DNA from: a virus
Reading direction: 5' to 3' (one strand)
DNA length: 64,000 bases
IMG/VR virus record: IMGVR_UViG_3300048582_000118
Coordinates: 1 to 64,000 of that record
Part shown: positions 33,303-42,570 of the stretch, piece by piece
Numbering within the stretch: position 1 is the stretch's first letter
How the letters are laid out: every line of letters starts with the position of its first letter
The notes under the pieces: generated by a model
Told to the model about the DNA's origin: nothing
What the model saw: only the letters and a program-made list of their open reading frames with translations
Database searches by the model: none
Position numbers and translations under genes: made by a program

Positions 33303-35060
33303 TTATTTACTCTCCGGTGCAAATGTTGTAAATCCGTTCTCCTTTACAACTTGCAGTATGTTGCTAACTCGCCCGTTTAGTTCGTCTCGATGGCTAATTA
33401 AGAAGATGTTTCTATGCTGATCTCTGCTCATTTTCTTTAACACACCTAATGCACTTTCCACACCTGATGTATCTAAACCGTTATCTAAAAGTTCGTCGAT
33501 GAACAATAAATTAATACGATCGTTTAAACTTTCGTAAACATCCCTAAACGCCCATGACAGCGACAGAATTAAACGAGTCCTTTCGCCGCGACTTAGATTA
33601 TCAAAGTCGAAGTCTCTACCGTACTGTGTTATTTCTACTTCCAAGTCCGATTTAAACTTAACTTCGTGCGGTAATCCCACTTTAGTTAAATAGTTCGATA
33701 GTCGACTATTTAGGTATGCAAGATTTTGATCGATAATCTTTTTTCGAATAAAACTATCCTTGTTTGTTAGTAATTTAAGCAAGAATTCCTGATGATCCCT
33801 TAGAGATGTCATGGTGTTCATGAATTCGTAATCAACTTTCTGCAACGCACCTTTGCGCAAAGAATCTACTTGATCTTTATACGGATTCTTTGTGTTAGCT
33901 TCCCTCTCTAGGTTATTTGTCAACTCTAGTAGAGTTGATTTATGATTTAATGCATCCTCTAATGTTTCATAATACGTATTGATATCCTCTTCGACTTCTA
34001 AAGAAACCATTTTTTCTTCTATTTCTGCGAGATTAGATGTCTTTTCGTTTATCTTTTCCGATAAAATAGTAGCTTCTGCTTCGTATTCTGCATGTACTTT
34101 TTTGTGTGTACTCTTGTCCATTTCTTGGCTACAAGTAGGACAGACTTTTTCTGTCGATTTACTAAGGTGAGTATTTGTGGCTGCAAGATTTTTCGTATAG
34201 AGCGCAATTTCTTTTTTAAGTGCAGTTACTTCTTGATTTAGTGTTTTGTATTCGGCATAAACAATCGCAGATTCTGCATTCTTTTTGTGTGCATTAATCT
34301 CAATAGTGATATCTAGGTGTTCGAGCGCAACAATCTTTTCACTGTACTCTTCTAGCTGTGTGCTTTTAGATTTTTCCCACGCTGCACTTTTTATCTCAAT
34401 AGATTTGATATTATCTTCTATTTTTTTATTAGCTTCGTTAGTAGCTTTGATGCGAAATTCTTCTTCCTTGATAGCATCTTTGACTTCTTTTAGTTGTACT
34501 TTTAGGTTTTCTGCTTTTTCCGATAGCTTAGTAATACCTAACAATTGTTCAATTAAATCGCGCTGTTCGTTAGATTTTAATGCAAGAAATGGTTCGTTAT
34601 ATGTATTGAGTGCAATGATCTGCTTAAACATATCGTGCGTAATACCGATGGTGTTCTCGACCTCAACCTGTGTCAACCGGCTATCGCCCTGAGCCTCATC
34701 GGTTTCGCCGTCGTGCGCAATACCATTTACAATAAATTTAAAAATGTTAGGCTTACGCCCTCTTTCAATTCGATATACCGTTCCGTCTTTCTCAAATTCG
34801 ATTGTTACCATCATGCCTTTAGTATTAATTTTGTTAACAAGATTGTCTTTTTTAATCTTAACTAACGCTTCCCCATATAAGGCATAAGAAATAGCATTTA
34901 GGATTGAGGATTTACCAGTGCCGTTTCTATTATCGTTGCCGCCGAGGTCTAAATTCTCGCCTAATACCAGTGTCAATTCCTCGTCAGTAAATGTCACGGC
35001 TTGTGACACATTCCCCACTGAAAGAAAGTTTTTAACTGTAATATTCTTTATGTTTATCAT
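33303..35060 (-). CDS. gp46: Recombination nuclease subunit gp46 (Rad50/SbcC-like)
   Basis: The SMC-type ATPase partner of gp47, which together resect DNA ends for recombination-dependent replication. All landmarks are present in 585 residues: Walker A NGTGKSS (47-52), a zinc hook C307-P-T-C310 at the apex of a coiled coil (about 175-400), signature LSRGE (488-492), Walker B LLFIDE (517-522), D-loop DNGLD (525-529) and switch His in ISHRD. T4 gp46 is 560 residues. The start overlaps the gp47 stop by four bases (ATGA), so the two subunits are made together. Confidence 0.96.
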   Translation of the reverse strand: MINIKNITVKNFLSVGNVSQAVTFTDEELTLVLGENLDLGGNDNRNGTGKSSILNAISYALYGEALVKIKKDNLVNKINTKGMMVTIEFEKDGTVYRIERGRKPNIFKFIVNGIAHDGETDEAQGDSRLTQVEVENTIGITHDMFKQIIALNTYNEPFLALKSNEQRDLIEQLLGITKLSEKAENLKVQLKEVKDAIKEEEFRIKATNEANKKIEDNIKSIEIKSAAWEKSKSTQLEEYSEKIVALEHLDITIEINAHKKNAESAIVYAEYKTLNQEVTALKKEIALYTKNLAATNTHLSKSTEKVCPTCSQEMDKSTHKKVHAEYEAEATILSEKINEKTSNLAEIEEKMVSLEVEEDINTYYETLEDALNHKSTLLELTNNLEREANTKNPYKDQVDSLRKGALQKVDYEFMNTMTSLRDHQEFLLKLLTNKDSFIRKKIIDQNLAYLNSRLSNYLTKVGLPHEVKFKSDLEVEITQYGRDFDFDNLSRGERTRLILSLSWAFRDVYESLNDRINLLFIDELLDNGLDTSGVESALGVLKKMSRDQHRNIFLISHRDELNGRVSNILQVVKENGFTTFAPESK

Positions 35061-36076
35061 AGGTTATTGTAGATTTCCAGTAATTTAGTTCTGTCAAAAG
35101 TCTCCGTATCTAAGTTAGCCAACTGCTCTGCTACTAATTGGTCGATAGTCTGGAACCCAATTTCTCCCTCAAATTCTAACTGTTCTTCCGATGCTTTGTC
35201 GTACACGAATTTTATTTCTCTTAAATTATACGTTTCTGTAAAAGTGTCTTTCATGAAGTTTGCATCTTCGTATGTAATGTCTGAATCGAGTGTAACCCGG
35301 ACAAATGTTTTTGGTTTCAGATATTCATCGGTATTATCTAAAAGTTCCGATAAAAAACAAGTAATATATCGCGGACCGTCCTCCCAGTTCACATACTCCG
35401 GCGCCCCGCCCCATTCTAAAAACATAGCACCTCGATCAAAATCCCATGCATCGGCATAGTTGTGTCCGAATGGGTTGCCGATGTAATGGATATTACCTTG
35501 TTGCTGTCTCTTATGAAAATGCCCACTAAAGACATAGTCCTGGTGCTTAAACTGTGTGCGGTTTATTGTACCGTGATCCGGCATTTCTATTTGCGCATTC
35601 ATCTTAAACCCAGGTATTTCAAAGTGCCCAAATACGTATTTAGACTTAATGTCTTTGATAGTCTTCCACTCGTCTTCTACTAGCCACGGGACAATTGCAA
35701 CATCCCCGTCTATTAGCGGTTCGTCTACGACAGTGACGTTACTTAGGTACGTTCCTGCAATTAATGAGTGAATTTCACGCTTTTCTCTATAAAATAAGTC
35801 ATGATTGCCTGCAATAAAATATACTTGCTCGAAGTTATCGCTGAGATATTTTATATTAGATGCACTATAATTTAGTGTAGACACGTTTACGTTAGAACGA
35901 TGATGGTGAAAGTCACCTAGCATAATGCAGGTTTCGCATCCGCGCGCCTTTGCCTGCCTTACAAACCACCGAACAAAGGCTTCGCAATCGTCATTATGTT
36001 GACGACTGTTATTCTTTAGTCCAAAATGGATATCAGTGAAGGTTGCGACTTTTTTAAACAAATTCCCTTTAATCAT
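35057..36076 (-). CDS. gp47: Recombination nuclease subunit gp47 (Mre11/SbcD-like)
   Basis: The metallo-phosphoesterase nuclease of the gp46/gp47 complex. The five metal motifs are intact in 339 residues (exactly the T4 length class): D15-x-H17 in FTDIHFG, GD at 54-55 in MLGDFHHH, GNHD at 90-93, GHFE at 150-153 and GHFHKR at 185-190. AGGAACGG precedes the ATG. It lies 14 bases after gp55 in the same leftward unit. Confidence 0.96.
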   Translation of the reverse strand: MIKGNLFKKVATFTDIHFGLKNNSRQHNDDCEAFVRWFVRQAKARGCETCIMLGDFHHHRSNVNVSTLNYSASNIKYLSDNFEQVYFIAGNHDLFYREKREIHSLIAGTYLSNVTVVDEPLIDGDVAIVPWLVEDEWKTIKDIKSKYVFGHFEIPGFKMNAQIEMPDHGTINRTQFKHQDYVFSGHFHKRQQQGNIHYIGNPFGHNYADAWDFDRGAMFLEWGGAPEYVNWEDGPRYITCFLSELLDNTDEYLKPKTFVRVTLDSDITYEDANFMKDTFTETYNLREIKFVYDKASEEQLEFEGEIGFQTIDQLVAEQLANLDTETFDRTKLLEIYNNL

Positions 36077-36089
36077 TAATCCGTTCCTT

Positions 36090-36944
36090 TTAGTCTTGTT
36101 CGGAGTCGTGTTCTCTTATTTGGCGCAGCTCTTCTTCAACTGCTAGTTGTCGAGTAAAACTCGGCATTTGCCCAGCGGCTTGTAATAGGTCATCGCGTAA
36201 ATCTTGATTTTTCTTTTCGGTATTAAGCACCCGGGTAAAGCTATTGCTTATCGAAGCAGTAAAGTACGAAAAAGGATTATCACTTTTTGCTTCGTTAAAC
36301 TGCAAACCCATTTGTGATAGTTGTAATAACGCCTGTCCCTTCATCTCATCTAAATAGGTGTATCCTCGCCAATTTGATCTCTGACTATACTTGTTTACCA
36401 TTAAGATGAACATTCTTGCTAATTTATCGGTTATGGACCCGCAAGAGACGTTGAATTCACCATTTTTAAAATGCGAAACAAGAACTTCTTTTAATTGAAT
36501 AATTTGATTGCCGTGATCGTCTAACACGTTTTCTAGCATGTAATGCTTGAATGGTATAAAATTTACTCGGCATTTAGTGTCTGCTTCTGATTTAGGATTC
36601 TTTTTTCTGCCGGCCATAAATGGTATATGTTCGTATGTTGTAACACGAAATACTAAGTCATCGTTTGGTATTAGCGTCGGGTCTGATCTAAATTCAGCTA
36701 ATTTAGGCTTTACTGCCGGTTTTAAAGCTATCGCGGCTTTATAGGCTATATCAGCAAGTTTAGCTTCTCTTTTAATCTTTGCAGCTTCAATGTTTTCGGG
36801 CAATAGTGCATCTTCTTTACAATCTAAAATTAGATCATAATCGCCGTGACGAGGCACTGCATATTCACAATAAGATAATTTACTCTTGTGAATTTCAGTT
36901 AACATGTCTTTATTATTTAGGTAATTTACCTTAGGTGCGATCAT
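36090..36944 (-). CDS. gp55: Late-transcription sigma factor gp55-like
   Basis: A divergent sigma70-family protein that in T4 directs host RNA polymerase to late promoters. The conserved part is residues 185-255: RSNWRGYTYLDEMKGQALLQ, then a FNEAKSDNPFSYFTASISNS stretch and FTRVLNTEKKNQDLRDDLL, the region-2 type core that contacts the -10 element. It has 284 residues against 185 in T4; the extra length is an N-terminal 100-residue extension and an insert with VSCGSITDKLARMF. It starts at ATG 36944 behind GGAG and a strong sigma70 promoter, so it should be made before the late genes whose GATAAATA boxes it presumably reads. Confidence 0.88.
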   Translation of the reverse strand: MIAPKVNYLNNKDMLTEIHKSKLSYCEYAVPRHGDYDLILDCKEDALLPENIEAAKIKREAKLADIAYKAAIALKPAVKPKLAEFRSDPTLIPNDDLVFRVTTYEHIPFMAGRKKNPKSEADTKCRVNFIPFKHYMLENVLDDHGNQIIQLKEVLVSHFKNGEFNVSCGSITDKLARMFILMVNKYSQRSNWRGYTYLDEMKGQALLQLSQMGLQFNEAKSDNPFSYFTASISNSFTRVLNTEKKNQDLRDDLLQAAGQMPSFTRQLAVEEELRQIREHDSEQD

Positions 36945-36978
36945 ATACTCTCCATGTATAGTGTTTCTCCATTGTGTA

Positions 36979-37007
36979 ATTGTACACTATTTGACGCACT
37001 TTGTCAA
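36979..37007 (-). promoter_or_regulatory. sigma70-type promoter for gp55-gp47-gp46
   Basis: TTGACA (37007-37002), 17 bases, TACAAT (36984-36979) on the minus strand, 35 bases upstream of the gp55 ATG. Perfect -35, ideal spacing, 5 of 6 in the -10. It marks this unit as read by the unmodified host polymerase. Confidence 0.88.
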
Positions 37008-37042
37008 CTGTTTCTTAATAAAAATCTCCGATTTTTTGAAAT

Positions 37043-37050
37043 GATAAATA
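37043..37050 (+). promoter_or_regulatory. Late promoter box (GATAAATA), gp48-gp53-hub-gp5
   Basis: GATAAATA 29 bases before gp48. Back-to-back with the sigma70 promoter of gp55, so early and late units diverge from this 134-base gap. Confidence 0.7.
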
Positions 37051-37078
37051 TAAGATATACAACATGTCGGGGTAAGCA

Positions 37079-37930
37079 ATGGCGTTTATAAATAGCATGA
37101 ATGGAATGTTTAATTCGACCAGAACGTCGATTACTACTGCATATCAGTCCGCAAAAACAGCAGCTAACGGCGCATATGATGCTGCTTACGATAAATTCAC
37201 AGATTTAACAGGCATCGGCGGCGATGTCGAATCAGTAGCAAGTTACGGTCCGCAAACGCGCGGTGGTAAGAGAAGAAAAAAGATACCAGGGGTTCCACCG
37301 AATGTAGTAGCGCCGCCGGAAGATGTTATGCAAGGAAGGGCAACAATTTCTCCAATGGGAAGTGGCGCAATGTTGTTCGGCGGCGCAGGCGCAATAATGG
37401 AACCACTAAGGGCGAGAGGTGCGTTGATATTTCCGTATACCCCAACATTGCAAGTAGGCTCTACTGCCGAGTACGAACCTTCTAATATTTCGCATACCAT
37501 AACTAAGAATCAGTCTTATACAAGAACATTTATCAACGAAATAGTGTTGTCAGCTGAGTTTACCGCGCAAACACTCGAAGAAGCAAGATATATGCTAGCC
37601 TGTATGCACTTTTTTAGATCAGTTACAAAATCTTATTTTGGCGAATCCAACGGTGATCTTGCAGGCGCTCCGCCGCCGGTGGTAAAATTTAACTATCTCG
37701 GTGATCAAATGTTTAATAATGTTCCTGTAGTGATTAAGGGCTATACATATACTTTGCCACCGGACGTAGACTATGTAATAATAGATCAAGCAGGAATAAG
37801 CACTCAGGTGCCAGCACACCTTACTATGCAGATTACTATGGATGTTTATTACAATCCTTTAATGACTCGGACAGTATTTAACTTAGCAGAATTTAAAAAT
37901 GGCAATCTATTATCTAACGGGTTTATATAA
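37079..37930 (+). CDS. gp48: Baseplate tail-tube cap gp48-like
   Basis: The protein that sits on the baseplate and starts the tail tube. Within 283 residues, GALIFPYTPTLQVGSTAEYE, HTITKNQSYTRTFINEIVLS, AEFTAQTLEEARYMLACMHF followed by FRSVTKSYFGE, and APPPVVKFNYLGDQMFNNVP are the hallmarks of the gp48/gp54 tube-like fold in marine T4-type phages. T4 gp48 is 364 residues, so this one is short; the first 100 residues are low-complexity (Ala/Gly, KRRKK). The stop overlaps the gp53 ATG by one base. gp54 is the alternative assignment, since the two T4 proteins are related. Confidence 0.85.
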   Translation: MAFINSMNGMFNSTRTSITTAYQSAKTAANGAYDAAYDKFTDLTGIGGDVESVASYGPQTRGGKRRKKIPGVPPNVVAPPEDVMQGRATISPMGSGAMLFGGAGAIMEPLRARGALIFPYTPTLQVGSTAEYEPSNISHTITKNQSYTRTFINEIVLSAEFTAQTLEEARYMLACMHFFRSVTKSYFGESNGDLAGAPPPVVKFNYLGDQMFNNVPVVIKGYTYTLPPDVDYVIIDQAGISTQVPAHLTMQITMDVYYNPLMTRTVFNLAEFKNGNLLSNGFI

Positions 37931-38208
37931 TGAAAGCGACTAGCAGATATATAAAAACACCGACAGTTGAATTTTATCTAGATATATGGAATCCTAGATC
38001 TATCGAGGCGTCGCCTAATGATGCCCTATTCGAACTCGACCCTCGGTATAATAAGCGGCCTGATTTACTATCATATGATTTATACGGGACTGTGGACTAC
38101 TGGTGGGTTTTTGCTATACGAAACATGGACACACTTGTAGACCCGATAAACGACTTTATCACAGGGACAATTATTTATATTCCGTCACTGTCGTCTATTA
38201 CACAATAG
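37930..38208 (+). CDS. gp53: Baseplate wedge protein gp53-like
   Basis: A 92-residue wedge protein carrying the conserved core of gp53: LFELDPRYNKRPDLLSYDLY then GTVDYWWVFAIRNMD, LVDPINDFITGTIIYIPS. T4 gp53 is 196 residues, so only the N-terminal LysM-like core domain is present. In T4 it joins neighbouring wedges around the hub. Translation is coupled to gp48 (TAATG). Confidence 0.88.
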   Translation: MKATSRYIKTPTVEFYLDIWNPRSIEASPNDALFELDPRYNKRPDLLSYDLYGTVDYWWVFAIRNMDTLVDPINDFITGTIIYIPSLSSITQ

Positions 38209-38217
38209 GAACAAAAA

Positions 38218-40851
38218 ATGACAATGCCATTTTCGGAAATAGATTTTCAGTCTAACTATCTAGATAGAGTAGATTTAGCAACGTACCATATTATATTTTA
38301 TATGTTACCGATCGACCGCGAACTTACATTTGACGCTATAGACCCTAATAAAGGTGGAGCAATCATAGCAGAATCTGGGGTAACAGGGCAAATTACAATC
38401 GATAATTTGTACAGCAGGGCATATACTGCGGAATCAGCGCACTATAACAAAAAAGCAACAATGCAAGGCCAAAAGATTACCTTTACCTTAAAAGAACACC
38501 AGGGGTCTGGATTATTCGATAAAATAAGGTATACTGCGCGACAATTAGGCAACAATAGCTTTAATGTCGAGACCGGTCTCTATTATCTAGAAATATCTTT
38601 TAGGGCAAATAATTACCCTAATTCGTCAGATGCTATAAAATTGCCGATGGTTTATAGGTGGCCATTTAGGATTCAGACAATTGTGGCTCAAGTTACGCCT
38701 GCTGGTGCCACATATGACGTTGTCGGGTACCACGAAGCGCAGACATCGTTGACCAATCTTAGTCAACCCAACGGCACAGTTACATTAGACCAATCAAAGG
38801 CAGTAAACGCAAAACCGACAACAATTGCCCAGCAAAGCCGGTCGAGCCCAGCTACGAAATACAGTGCTGCTGTGTCGACTAGGACAAAACCGAAACAGTT
38901 ACCTTCTCCATTACTCAATCGAGGCCAAGATCAGTACGCAGCAAGAGTTGCAGCACTTCAAGAACGTAGTAGCCAAGCGGTACAATCTAGTTTAGGTTCA
39001 CTCAGCAGCTCGGTGCCTGCTGTAGCTGCATTAAATCGTGGCAAAATTGCAGTTTTACCTAAACTAAGATCATCGTCGGTGATCGACTTTAATGACATTA
39101 AAAAAAGCAGTGCTATATCAGCTTCTAGTCGCAGCGTTCCGCCGGATTTTATTCCTAGCGGTATGGATTTAGTAGAATGGCAAAGAATTCTTGCAAGCGA
39201 TCCCGAGTTTGCTCAGGTTCTCTACGATGCAGAAAACAAAGAAGCAATCGACCCAGTCGAAGAAGAAAGAGTTCGTCAGCAAGAAGAACTAGCCGAAATA
39301 GAGAGACTTGGACTCAATAATCGAGTGTACGATCCTGCTGCCGATCCTAGAAATCTCGGAGGACAATCGTCCTTGTCGATCAGTGTAGGTTCGGTGGGTA
39401 CTGCATTGGAAATTTTAGCTCAAGAACTAACAGAACGATCTAAAGCCGACGGCATGAATATAGAATATAACATTGTAGTGGACAACATAATTCATCAAAT
39501 GAAAATGCGTGTTGATGCCGCCGGCGACCAAGGTCGATGGACTACTATGAACTATAACGAAGCCCAACAAAAATGGGTATTTACCTGGGCTCCAGGTACT
39601 AGCATAGATACTATGATCAACGATGTCATTTTATCTTCCCCGGATTATCAAGCATATTCGATAAACAATTCTGTTGCAAACGGTCAAAGCGGTGAACCCG
39701 ATGGACTTAAAAAAATACATAAAATAACATCGACGTCGTATAACGACCGAGGTGCTCCTCCGGCCGATGCAAACGATGTAGCGGAAATACAAATTGTAGT
39801 AGAATCGCAATCGACTTACGTCTATGTAACAAAAGAAGATCAAAATACAAATCCCCAGTCACTAGCAAGATCGTTGTCAAATAATGGCCAATTAAGAAAA
39901 CGTTATTTTTATTTGTTCACAGGTTTAAATGATCAGATAATTAACCTAGATTTAAAATTTGATTATGCCTGGTATATTAACTCCCCTATACCCGAGTATG
40001 TAGATACTGTAACCCCAAATCAAAGCGGCACAGGCGAAGTTAAGACAATCGTTAAGCCGGAAGTTAAATTACCGACAAACGAAAACACAACAGCTAAACC
40101 TTTTAACCCCGTAATCAACGACGTGCGGCAAAAAGTATTATCAACCGCGACGGCGACGCCAATTACACAAATTCCGTTGTTGAAAGGGGAAAACCCCGCC
40201 GTACCAGTTGCCGGCGATTTATTGATAACCGATGCGTATAAAGCCCGACAAGTCCGCGAAGAAACTGCTAGAAAAGCCCAAGCAGAACTAAATCAAAGGC
40301 AAGATGCGTCTCTCCAGCAGCGCAGCAATATCAGGTTTGTCGAAGATGCCTTTGCAGGAAAAACTTCCGCCGATATAGTGGCACTTATGTCAGAAGGTAA
40401 ACCGACTACATCTAGGTCGATATATAATCAAGCAGCTTCAACTCGAAATCCAACCGAAGGTACTAAGGCTGTTTCTCAGCCAAAAGGGCGGGGCCGCCCT
40501 TTTGTAAATAGCATGTTTGCTGCGGCATTTAACGCAACAGGGGATTTAGCAAACATAGAAATGAAAATAAAAGGTGACCCATACTGGTTAGGGCATACCG
40601 GAACAACCAGTATAGCATTACCGAGTGAAACGGGTGTACCTTATTTTGTACTATCTGTAAAAAATCAAGAATTATACGATATTACCACCGGCCTGGCAGT
40701 TCCGTCTGGGCCGTACGCTGATGGATTATATCAAGTAAAAATGGTAGATACTGAATTTATTGCGGGTGCATTTACGCAAACTCTGTTTGCTTGTGTAAAT
40801 CCGGCAACAATAGACTTAGATTTAAGTGGTTATAGTGGCAGGATCCCATAA
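38218..40851 (+). CDS. Large baseplate hub candidate (gp27 position)
   Basis: An 877-residue protein between gp53 and gp5. The N-terminal 180 residues are beta-rich (YHIIFYMLPIDRELTFDAID, GVTGQITIDNLYS, GLYYLEISFRANNYPNSSDA) and could form tube-like domains; in T4 the protein next to gp5 is gp27, whose hub domains resemble tube proteins. Residues 180-380 are a Ser/Ala/Gln-rich linker, and 380-620 hold a second folded part (SVGSVGTALEILAQELTERS, YAWYINSPIPEYVDTVTPNQ). The end (WLGHTGTTSIALPSETGVPY, then QVKMVDTEFIAGAFTQTLFA) matches the style of large hub proteins in T4-like phages. The gp27 role is inferred from position and the coupled stop-start with gp5 (TAAATG). Confidence 0.6.
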   Translation: MTMPFSEIDFQSNYLDRVDLATYHIIFYMLPIDRELTFDAIDPNKGGAIIAESGVTGQITIDNLYSRAYTAESAHYNKKATMQGQKITFTLKEHQGSGLFDKIRYTARQLGNNSFNVETGLYYLEISFRANNYPNSSDAIKLPMVYRWPFRIQTIVAQVTPAGATYDVVGYHEAQTSLTNLSQPNGTVTLDQSKAVNAKPTTIAQQSRSSPATKYSAAVSTRTKPKQLPSPLLNRGQDQYAARVAALQERSSQAVQSSLGSLSSSVPAVAALNRGKIAVLPKLRSSSVIDFNDIKKSSAISASSRSVPPDFIPSGMDLVEWQRILASDPEFAQVLYDAENKEAIDPVEEERVRQQEELAEIERLGLNNRVYDPAADPRNLGGQSSLSISVGSVGTALEILAQELTERSKADGMNIEYNIVVDNIIHQMKMRVDAAGDQGRWTTMNYNEAQQKWVFTWAPGTSIDTMINDVILSSPDYQAYSINNSVANGQSGEPDGLKKIHKITSTSYNDRGAPPADANDVAEIQIVVESQSTYVYVTKEDQNTNPQSLARSLSNNGQLRKRYFYLFTGLNDQIINLDLKFDYAWYINSPIPEYVDTVTPNQSGTGEVKTIVKPEVKLPTNENTTAKPFNPVINDVRQKVLSTATATPITQIPLLKGENPAVPVAGDLLITDAYKARQVREETARKAQAELNQRQDASLQQRSNIRFVEDAFAGKTSADIVALMSEGKPTTSRSIYNQAASTRNPTEGTKAVSQPKGRGRPFVNSMFAAAFNATGDLANIEMKIKGDPYWLGHTGTTSIALPSETGVPYFVLSVKNQELYDITTGLAVPSGPYADGLYQVKMVDTEFIAGAFTQTLFACVNPATIDLDLSGYSGRIP

Positions 40852-42240
40852 ATGTCAACAATAGATTATAATAGTGTAGGACAAACCACAACTGTTGGTC
40901 GTCCTTACATCGGGGTTGTAAAAAGAACCGAAGACAGCAAGCGCGCCGGAAGAATACAAGTGTGGATTCCCGAATTAAAAACGGTCGAAACCGACGAAAC
41001 TGGCTGGATTACTTGCGATTATTGTTCTCCTTTTGCTGGCACAACAAATATTGCAGATGCTTCGCAAACAGTATCTGACACTAGTCAAGGTACACAATCT
41101 AGCTACGGATTTTTTGCGGCTCCGCCAGATATCAACAACGAAGTTGTTGTAATGTTTATTGGTGCTGATATAAGCAGAGCAATATATATCGGGTGTTTAT
41201 TTGGTGAACACATGATGCATCAGGTTCCGGCTATAGCAGCATCGAGCAAGAACAGAAATATCAGCAAACCAGTTCCTGTCACGGAATACAACAAGAACGA
41301 TAGATCGAATGCCGGCAAAGGTGCTAACGTGTCCCGCCCTTGGAACGAAACTAGAACGAATGGGATCGGTGCGCAGGGTCTTATAGCCGATCCCATTCGC
41401 GGAATAACAACGAGCTCAGTAATGAGAGAATCACCTTCGGCGGTATTCGGAATGATAACGCCTGGTCGTAAAAAGGGCAAAAGCAGAACAGGTGGGCATT
41501 CGTTTGTAATGGACGACGGTAATGCAGAAGGAAAAGATTCTTACATAGGATTCCGCACAACCAACGGTGCAAGTATACGCATAGATGACGCCAACGGTTT
41601 AATTTACGCCATTAACTCGAAAGGCACAGCATGGATACAAATGGATGCCGACGGAAACGTAGATATCTTCGGTGCTAAATCTATGTCTGTCCGCTCGCAA
41701 GAAGACATTAACTTGCGCGCAGACAGGAATATAAATATCGAAGCAGGGCAGAACATTAACACAAAGGCAGTAGCCGGTAAAATTAACATCGAAGCACAAG
41801 CAGGTGTATTTACAAAAAGCAACGCAAAAGTGCAAATAGATGCCGCTGCAACATACAGCGTAAAATCTACCAATTTCAACATTGCCGACAGCGGGGATAC
41901 ATCGGCAACAGGGAAGATAGTTGCCTCTGGAATTATGTTTGCACCAGACTTTAAAGCCCCTGGTGTGGGACTAATAGGGCATATACACGGTAACAGCCCC
42001 CCTCCTTCTCAAGCCGGCGGGAGCAGCGGAGCAGTAACCGGATCGACAGTACCGCCGATACCTAAAACTAGCAAAACAAATGTAAAGTCAGGATTCGCCG
42101 GCACAACTAGTGTCACTGTTGCCGGCCAGGGTGCAGCGATACCTAATTATTGGTCGAGGGAGACCGAGTCGATTGAGACTATTGTATCTCGTCTTATGAC
42201 CTACGAACCTTGCCCGGAACATGTTAACAAAGGTCAATAA
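40852..42240 (+). CDS. gp5: Baseplate hub spike gp5-like, no lysozyme domain
   Basis: The central spike of the baseplate. Residues 18-115 form the OB domain (GRPYIGVVKRTEDSKRAGRI, then VWIPEL, WITCDYCSPFAG, PPDINNEVVVMFIGADISRA). After a hinge (SRTGGHSFVMDDGNAEGKD), residues 235-330 are short VDI/INI repeats of the triple beta-helix (NLRADRNINIEAGQNINTKA). The T4 protein carries a lysozyme domain between these parts; here there is none, only 100-odd residues of linker. The final FNIADSGD...GHIHGN section and an EPCPEH motif at the very end are common in marine relatives. 462 residues. Ends at a palindromic terminator that overlaps its stop. Confidence 0.88.
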   Translation: MSTIDYNSVGQTTTVGRPYIGVVKRTEDSKRAGRIQVWIPELKTVETDETGWITCDYCSPFAGTTNIADASQTVSDTSQGTQSSYGFFAAPPDINNEVVVMFIGADISRAIYIGCLFGEHMMHQVPAIAASSKNRNISKPVPVTEYNKNDRSNAGKGANVSRPWNETRTNGIGAQGLIADPIRGITTSSVMRESPSAVFGMITPGRKKGKSRTGGHSFVMDDGNAEGKDSYIGFRTTNGASIRIDDANGLIYAINSKGTAWIQMDADGNVDIFGAKSMSVRSQEDINLRADRNINIEAGQNINTKAVAGKINIEAQAGVFTKSNAKVQIDAAATYSVKSTNFNIADSGDTSATGKIVASGIMFAPDFKAPGVGLIGHIHGNSPPPSQAGGSSGAVTGSTVPPIPKTSKTNVKSGFAGTTSVTVAGQGAAIPNYWSRETESIETIVSRLMTYEPCPEHVNKGQ

Positions 42241-42264
42241 AAAAGGCGCCTAGGCGCCTTTTTT
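42239..42264. terminator. Perfect-palindrome bidirectional terminator
   Basis: AAAAAAGGCGCC, TA, GGCGCCTTTTTT: a 26-base perfect palindrome starting inside the gp5 stop codon. It ends gp5 from the left and the small leftward gene (42275-42499) from the right. Confidence 0.93.
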
Positions 42265-42274
42265 ATGGTTTTAA

Positions 42275-42499
42275 TTATGCGTTTTTCAGCATAATTTCGA
42301 TTTCGTCAAATGCTAAATTCACATCGACGAACGGCTCGGTGATTATGTACTTTTTAGTTTTATAATCGTACATACCGTAGACTAGGATTTTACCTTCTTT
42401 TGCTGAAATCGGATAAAATCGCTTGCCGCCGCGACCGTTGCGCTCTTCTGCTAGTTTTACTAGCTCGTCAAAACGACTTACGTTGATTTTTTTGCTCAT
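42275..42499 (-). CDS. Small orphan gene with host-type promoter
   Basis: A 74-residue protein, MSKKINVSRFDELVKLAEER then RGGKRFYPISAKEGKILVYG and a C-terminal FVDVNLAFDEIEIMLKNA. It is a compact alpha/beta design with a basic middle, not a family I know. ATG 42499 has AAAGGA about 12 bases upstream; an in-frame ATG at 42550, giving 17 extra residues with two Cys and two His (CRNHPNHC), is possible but has no ribosome-binding site. It is the only leftward gene between gp5 and gp25, and it has its own perfect promoter and terminator. This is the profile of an early host-directed gene inserted into a late cluster. Confidence 0.75.
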   Translation of the reverse strand: MSKKINVSRFDELVKLAEERNGRGGKRFYPISAKEGKILVYGMYDYKTKKYIITEPFVDVNLAFDEIEIMLKNA

Positions 42500-42570
42500 A
42501 ATACCGTAGTATCCTTTGCAATGATTGGGATGGTTTCTGCAAGACAACATAGTTTGTTTGCATTGCGTGT

